Assembly: GCA_947625285.1 (NCBI GenBank)
Contig: CANQNS010000014.1
Span: forward strand, 1 to 59,599
Reading direction: 5' to 3'
Origin: an uncultured Oscillospiraceae bacterium
GTDB taxonomy: Bacteria > Bacillota > Clostridia > Oscillospirales > Oscillospiraceae
DNA length: 59,599 nucleotides
How positions within the stretch are numbered: the stretch's first letter is position 1; each line of letters opens with the position of its first letter. Below, piece after piece: positions 59,496 to 59,599 of this stretch. A program made the translations under genes and the position numbers. Below the pieces are notes generated by a model. It was not told where the DNA came from, made no database searches, and saw nothing but the letters and a program-made list of their open reading frames with translations.

Positions 59496-59599
59496 TTATG
59501 CAAAATACTTTGCTATTTCTTTCATCCGGGCCGACTGCTCCACATGGAAGGGGCAGCGGCCGTCGCAGTGCCCGCAGCCCACGCAGTCCGCGGCGGTCT
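59496..59599 (-). CDS. Aldo/keto reductase, C-terminal end (partial at window edge)
   Basis: The last 34 or so codons of a gene running in from the right edge. The frame reads ADCVGCGHCDGRCPFHVEQS and ends RMKEIAKYFA. The 4Fe-4S ferredoxin-type spacing is diagnostic of the C-terminal domain of clostridial aldo/keto reductases. Only the final 104 bases lie in the window. Confidence 0.85.
   Translation of the reverse strand, partial: TAADCVGCGHCDGRCPFHVEQSARMKEIAKYFA

Overview
The window is a GC-rich (roughly two-thirds G+C by eye) chromosomal segment of an endospore-forming, Gram-positive anaerobe. The best fit is a clostridial lineage of the Oscillospiraceae/Ruminococcaceae type. The reasons are: the conserved Firmicutes block yicC-remA-gmk-rpoZ-priA-def-fmt-rsmB-rlmN-prpC-prkC-rsgA; sporulation-type genes (SPOCS/LysM, gerW, DUF2953, SpoVB-like, SpoIVFB-like); an IspH-S1 fusion typical of Clostridia; and an aldo/keto reductase with a clostridial C-terminal ferredoxin motif. 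No insertion sequence, prophage or CRISPR array is visible. Nearly all genes are on the minus strand; the plus-strand exceptions are a SpoVB-like flippase, a CoaX-like gene, recG, a DUF1540 gene and two tRNAs. Coordinates and starts were read by eye, and family names come from motif recognition, not searches.

Region 1 (1-18.95 kb): the left edge holds the 5' part of RNase P RNA, preceded in the direction of transcription by yebC (own promoter at 905-933), a SPOCS/LysM spore-coat type protein and a previously unlisted 51-residue membrane protein. Upstream lies an 18-gene run with almost no gaps, read from a consensus-like promoter at 18923-18951: cdaA-cdaR (c-di-AMP synthesis), rseC-like, DUF5685, a J-domain protein, a membrane protein, yicC, remA, gmk, rpoZ, priA, def, fmt, rsmB, rlmN, prpC/stp, prkC and rsgA. 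It joins c-di-AMP signalling, Ser/Thr phosphorylation, translation start and end processing, and RNA/DNA metabolism in one transcription unit.

Region 2 (19-35.6 kb): a cysteine desulfurase with a DUF3343 Se/S-carrier-like partner; ispF-ispD of the MEP pathway; the plus-strand SpoVB-like/CoaX-like pair; an unusual ROK-like protein; an FbpABC-type ABC importer with an internal terminator and a perfect promoter; recG, which looks leaderless; a low-GC GT52-like glycosyltransferase; and the IspH-S1 fusion.

Region 3 (35.6-50.7 kb): cmk, a BaiN/HI0933-type flavoprotein and an RpiR regulator with a striking inverted repeat in its promoter. Next comes a long operon from tig through clpP-clpX-lon-engB-M50 protease-scpA-scpB-DUF2953-gerW-dacF-rluB, covering protein quality control, chromosome segregation and sporulation. 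The trigger factor carries a 97-residue Lys/Ala-rich tail.

Region 4 (50.7-59.6 kb): a metallophosphoesterase, DUF1540, the operon lepB-rbgA-rnhB-yraN-thrC, rplS, a radical-SAM pair (TIGR03960/TIGR03936 type) behind a SpoIVFB-like protease and a 58-residue mini-ORF, tRNA-Gly(CCC) and tRNA-Pro(CGG), a carboxymuconolactone decarboxylase-like protein and the C-terminal end of an aldo/keto reductase. No stretch longer than about 300 bases lacks a gene.
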